From positions 1 through 44,225 of the forward strand of contig JANWIY010000136.1 of NCBI GenBank assembly GCA_025449645.1: a DNA stretch of 44,225 bases, read 5' to 3'. The notes beneath the pieces were generated by a model. The model ran no database searches, was not told the DNA's origin, and saw only the letters and a program-made list of their open reading frames with translations. This stretch comes from Chitinophagaceae bacterium. GTDB taxonomy: Bacteria > Bacteroidota > Bacteroidia > Chitinophagales > Chitinophagaceae. The position numbers and the translations under genes are program-made. Of the stretch, positions 41,844 to 44,225 are shown in pieces (within the stretch, counting starts at the first letter, position 1; the number at the start of each line of letters is the position of its first letter).

Positions 41844-43229
41844 TCACCATACAAAACTGGCAACAGCCCCGGCATTAAGGCTGGTTGCAAAGGATCTTCC
41901 TCCTGACTGAACCGTAAAAGCCTGTTTTGAAAGTGTAATATTGGCAATAATTAGTACCGTTTTACCGCCCGGGGTTCTGAATGCCACATCGGAGAGGGTT
42001 TCGGTTTGAGAGGATTGTATTCGAACCGAACCCGGCACCACAAATTTAGAGGCATGCGCAATTACATAGTAGGCCAGGTTGCGCGAAACGATATTGCCGT
42101 CGATCGTCAGCGCACCCTCGCACATGGTGCAACCACCGTTATCCGTATGCGGTTTGTTGTTCTTGTCTGCCGCGAGGTTCCAAAGCAAAACATTGCGACT
42201 CCAGTTGCGCATGGCACCAATAATCAAACGGTCCACCTGGGCTGCAATACGAAATCCATGCTCATCGGTAACCATTTGCTCAGTGAAGTATAGTTTTTTG
42301 CCGGGGTATTTGTCGTGTACAACAGACATCGCCTCTATTTTTCCGGCATACAGGTGAAAACCGGATCCATCCACAAAAGCAGCAGCCAGGGGGTCTTTCA
42401 AAATAGTCAGCGGATACTGCGGTTCATCGCAATTATGATCGTACAGGATGATTTTTGTCCTGATTCCATTTTGGCGGAAGAGCGGACCCAGGTTGTATTT
42501 GATGAAAATAAGCTGGTCCCTTGCCGGCATTTTCATACTGGGCGTATTGTTTTCGTTCAGCGGTTCATTTTGAACCGTTATAGCATCTATCCGTATCCCT
42601 TCCAATTGCATGGCGCGTATATATTTCAGCAAATAGTTCGCATATACGGCATAAAATTGGTTTCTCAGGCTTCCTCCTTTCATTTGGCCGTTGGTTTTCA
42701 TCCAGGCAGGGGCCGACCAGGGAGAGCCAAGAATTTTTATGGAAGGATTAATGGCTAATATTTCTTTCAATACGGGGACCACGAAATTTTTATCGTCCTG
42801 CAGATCGAAATGTTTCAACCCGGGATCTGTCTCGCCTACGGGCATATCATCATAAGTAAAAACCCTTTCGTTCAGGTCGGAAGCGCCAATACTGATCCTG
42901 AGATAACTTACCCAGATGTCATTGGATCCTTTGCCAAAAATTTCCTGTAATAATTTTTTTCTCTGCGATGAACTCATTCCCATCAGAAGCTCTGCACTTC
43001 CTCCGGTAAGGGCAAAGCCAAATCCGTCAATTGACTGATAGTTTTGCGAATTGTCAACCACAATCGCATCCGGGTCTCTGGTTGCTTTCTCAAACTGAAG
43101 CGGAGTGGTTTGCTTTTCCAGCAATTGGGAGCGATCGGCTGTAGTTAACCAGTACTGAATGTCGTTTTGCTGGGCGTTTGAAAAGTAAAAAGTAAAAAGT
43201 AAAAAGTAAAAAAAAGATCTTCTTTTCAT
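41844..43229 (-). CDS. Secreted glycoside hydrolase family 30 enzyme
   Basis: A 461-residue GH30 enzyme (glucosylceramidase/beta-1,6-glucanase/xylanase family). The N-terminal signal peptide is MKRRSFFYFLLFTFYFSNAQ, encoded largely by a heptamer repeat. Catalytic features: DGFGFALTGGSAELLMGM near the start of the barrel, SPWSAPAWMKTNGQMKGGSL, the acid/base Glu in AITVQNEPLNEN and the nucleophile Glu in KLYFTEQMVTDEHG. A C-terminal beta domain follows (IQSSQTETLSDVAFRTPGGK to GAVASFVW). Length and motifs are complete. It follows the GH97 gene, separated by a repeat-filled spacer of 56 bases, and the two are likely co-transcribed. Confidence 0.93.
   Translation of the reverse strand: MKRRSFFYFLLFTFYFSNAQQNDIQYWLTTADRSQLLEKQTTPLQFEKATRDPDAIVVDNSQNYQSIDGFGFALTGGSAELLMGMSSSQRKKLLQEIFGKGSNDIWVSYLRISIGASDLNERVFTYDDMPVGETDPGLKHFDLQDDKNFVVPVLKEILAINPSIKILGSPWSAPAWMKTNGQMKGGSLRNQFYAVYANYLLKYIRAMQLEGIRIDAITVQNEPLNENNTPSMKMPARDQLIFIKYNLGPLFRQNGIRTKIILYDHNCDEPQYPLTILKDPLAAAFVDGSGFHLYAGKIEAMSVVHDKYPGKKLYFTEQMVTDEHGFRIAAQVDRLIIGAMRNWSRNVLLWNLAADKNNKPHTDNGGCTMCEGALTIDGNIVSRNLAYYVIAHASKFVVPGSVRIQSSQTETLSDVAFRTPGGKTVLIIANITLSKQAFTVQSGGRSFATSLNAGAVASFVW
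43185..43212 (-). repeat. Tandem GTAAAAA heptamer inside the GH30 signal-peptide codons
   Basis: Four consecutive GTAAAAA units on the plus strand (43185-43191, 43192-43198, 43199-43205, 43206-43212), that is TTTTTAC in coding sense. They encode the FFYFLLFTFYF core of the GH30 signal peptide. Since seven is not a multiple of three, gain or loss of one unit would shift the frame, while three units (21 bases) would keep it. Confidence 0.85.
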
Positions 43230-43257
43230 GAGTTCTAAATTACCTATTATTTTTTTC

Positions 43258-43298
43258 TTACTTTTTAATTTTTACTTTTTAATTTTTACTTTTTACTT
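43258..43298. repeat. Intergenic heptamer repeat between GH97 and GH30 genes
   Basis: On the plus strand this reads TTACTTTTTAATTTTTACTT and continues, alternating TTTTTAC and TTTTTAA heptamers (a 14-base period), a related repeat in the opposite orientation to the signal-peptide array. It includes the GH97 stop codon (43286-43288), so the last residues SKK of GH97 are repeat-encoded. It can pair imperfectly with 43185-43212 across the GH30 start codon. Confidence 0.8.
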
Positions 43299-44225
43299 AT
43301 AATCCCCGCCCACCCTCCGCCGGCAGCAAGGTGCAAATGAATAACCATATCGTGTTGAACGGGCAAAATCCGGCGCACATAATCGGTACCATCACGCCCT
43401 GCATTTATACCATCACTGAATAATTCAGCCGTAAACGATCCTTCTCCCAAAAAATTCAGCGGTATATCCAGATCCCGGTCAGTCCAGTTATTCAATGCAC
43501 CTATGTACCAATCAGTTCCTTTCCTGCGCGCAACAACGGCAAACTCACCTACGGAGCCATCGATGGCAACGGTTTCGTCGAATACAGTTGGAAATGCCGC
43601 GATGAAACGGGTGCAGATACTATCCTGCCGGTATGTTGTCGGATTATCAGAAAGCATCTGGAGAGGCGCTTCATAAAGGGCGTACATGGCCAGTTGATGA
43701 CAGCGTGTGCCCAAACTCATGGGCATTGAACCGATGGGTCTGAATGCAGATTTATTTGCATTTCGCATTGCCCCGGGAGTGTAATCCATCGGCCCGGCGA
43801 GCATGCGGATAAAGGGGATCTGGGCATCATATTGCGGAACTGAAGTAACAGGTGACCACTTGTAATTTTCCAAACCGCGCACCCCTTCACAATTCAAAAC
43901 ATTTGGATAGGTCCTCTGCAGTCCCGATGGCTTGTACATGCCATGATAATCCAATATAAGCTTATATTTTGCAGCTTTATCAGCAATATCATAAACACGA
44001 CCCACCATCTGCTGATCGTCTCTGTCAAGAAAATCAATCTTAAATCCCCTCACGCCCATCCTGCTGTAATGAGCAAACAGCGAATCAGCATTTCCTGTTA
44101 AAGCGTACATGGTTGACCAAAGGATCACGCCGACATTCCGCGCATTCCCATATGCGATGATGCTGTCGAGGTTAATCTCAGGCGAAACCTCCAACAGGTT
44201 GGTGTCGCTGCTCCAACCGGCATCC
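43286..44225 (-). CDS. Glycoside hydrolase family 97 enzyme, C-terminal part (cut by window edge)
   Basis: The frame is open to the right edge, where it reads DAGWSSDTNLLEVSPEINLD, so the gene continues beyond the window and the apparent start near 44194 (TTG) is internal. About 312 residues are visible. The GH97 barrel core is seen in GVRGFKIDFLDRDDQQMVGR, KLILDYHGMYKPSGLQRTYP and LNCEGVRGLENYKW. The C-terminal GH97 domain follows (FAVVARRKGTDWYIGALNNW, then TDRDLDIPLNFLGEGSFTAE). Known family members are alpha-glucosidases or alpha-galactosidases; KIDFLDRDD suits a retaining Asp nucleophile as in alpha-galactosidase members, but this is a guess. Co-directional with GH30. Confidence 0.9.
   Translation of the reverse strand, partial: DAGWSSDTNLLEVSPEINLDSIIAYGNARNVGVILWSTMYALTGNADSLFAHYSRMGVRGFKIDFLDRDDQQMVGRVYDIADKAAKYKLILDYHGMYKPSGLQRTYPNVLNCEGVRGLENYKWSPVTSVPQYDAQIPFIRMLAGPMDYTPGAMRNANKSAFRPIGSMPMSLGTRCHQLAMYALYEAPLQMLSDNPTTYRQDSICTRFIAAFPTVFDETVAIDGSVGEFAVVARRKGTDWYIGALNNWTDRDLDIPLNFLGEGSFTAELFSDGINAGRDGTDYVRRILPVQHDMVIHLHLAAGGGWAGIISKK

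Overview
The window looks like a chromosomal segment of a plant-polysaccharide-degrading Bacteroidota, most likely a member of the Chitinophagaceae or a close relative (inference). The evidence is a SusC/SusD pair with a FecR/ECF-sigma system, a type IX secretion (T9SS) C-terminal sorting domain, TAnnTTTG-type -7 promoter boxes, few Shine-Dalgarno sequences, and many secreted glycan-active enzymes. No rRNA, tRNA, insertion sequence, CRISPR array or phage gene was recognised.

Layout. 1-1.7 kb: the 5' end of an outer-membrane beta-barrel gene (-) and an ABC-2 type permease (+). 1.7-9.1 kb (-): ECF sigma factor, FecR anti-sigma, SusC with an STN signalling domain, and SusD, a complete cell-surface-signalling nutrient-uptake locus. 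9.3-10.1 kb: a small PepSY-like protein and a non-coding stretch with a 40-bp tandem duplication. 10.1-15.4 kb (-): a tight five-gene catabolic operon (HUMPS-family aldolase/decarboxylase, zinc MDR dehydrogenase, SDR, TIM-barrel isomerase/epimerase, SMP-30 lactonase) preceded by a secreted DUF1080 (3-keto-disaccharide hydrolase-like) protein. 15.7-19.7 kb (+): a very large repetitive T9SS-exported protein. 19.8-24.1 kb: a DUF1624/HGSNAT-like membrane protein, an FAD oxidoreductase, a Tat-exported PIG-L deacetylase, a small conserved-looking ORF, and a secreted 92-residue protein carrying three identical decapeptides. 24.2-29.4 kb (-): an operon of Gfo/Idh oxidoreductase, DUF6807 (PmoA-like) protein, CE15 glucuronoyl esterase and mannonate dehydratase (uxuA), pointing to glucuronate removal from plant xylan and its intracellular use. 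29.8-30.9 kb (+): a small ORF, the fluoride channel crcB, a DUF190 protein and a possible membrane micropeptide. 30.9-35.9 kb (-): a YVTN-propeller/phosphoesterase gene split by one in-frame TGA, and a GH2 glycosidase. 36.2-41.6 kb: housekeeping-like genes (MFS transporter, NTF2-like protein, coiled-coil membrane protein, GNAT, methyltransferase, PlsC-like acyltransferase, small membrane protein). 41.7 kb to the right edge (-): GH97 (truncated by the window) and GH30, whose gene junctions are filled with an unusual AT-only heptamer repeat family.

The most noteworthy items are: (i) the repeat-peptide gene at 23794-24072, in which three decapeptides are identical in protein but differ synonymously in seven of ten codons; (ii) the heptamer repeat that encodes the GH30 signal-peptide core and pairs with an inverted copy just upstream, flanking the start codon; (iii) the HUMPS-MDR-SDR-TIM-lactonase operon, which matches no pathway I can name; and (iv) the single nonsense codon splitting an otherwise intact propeller-phosphatase gene.
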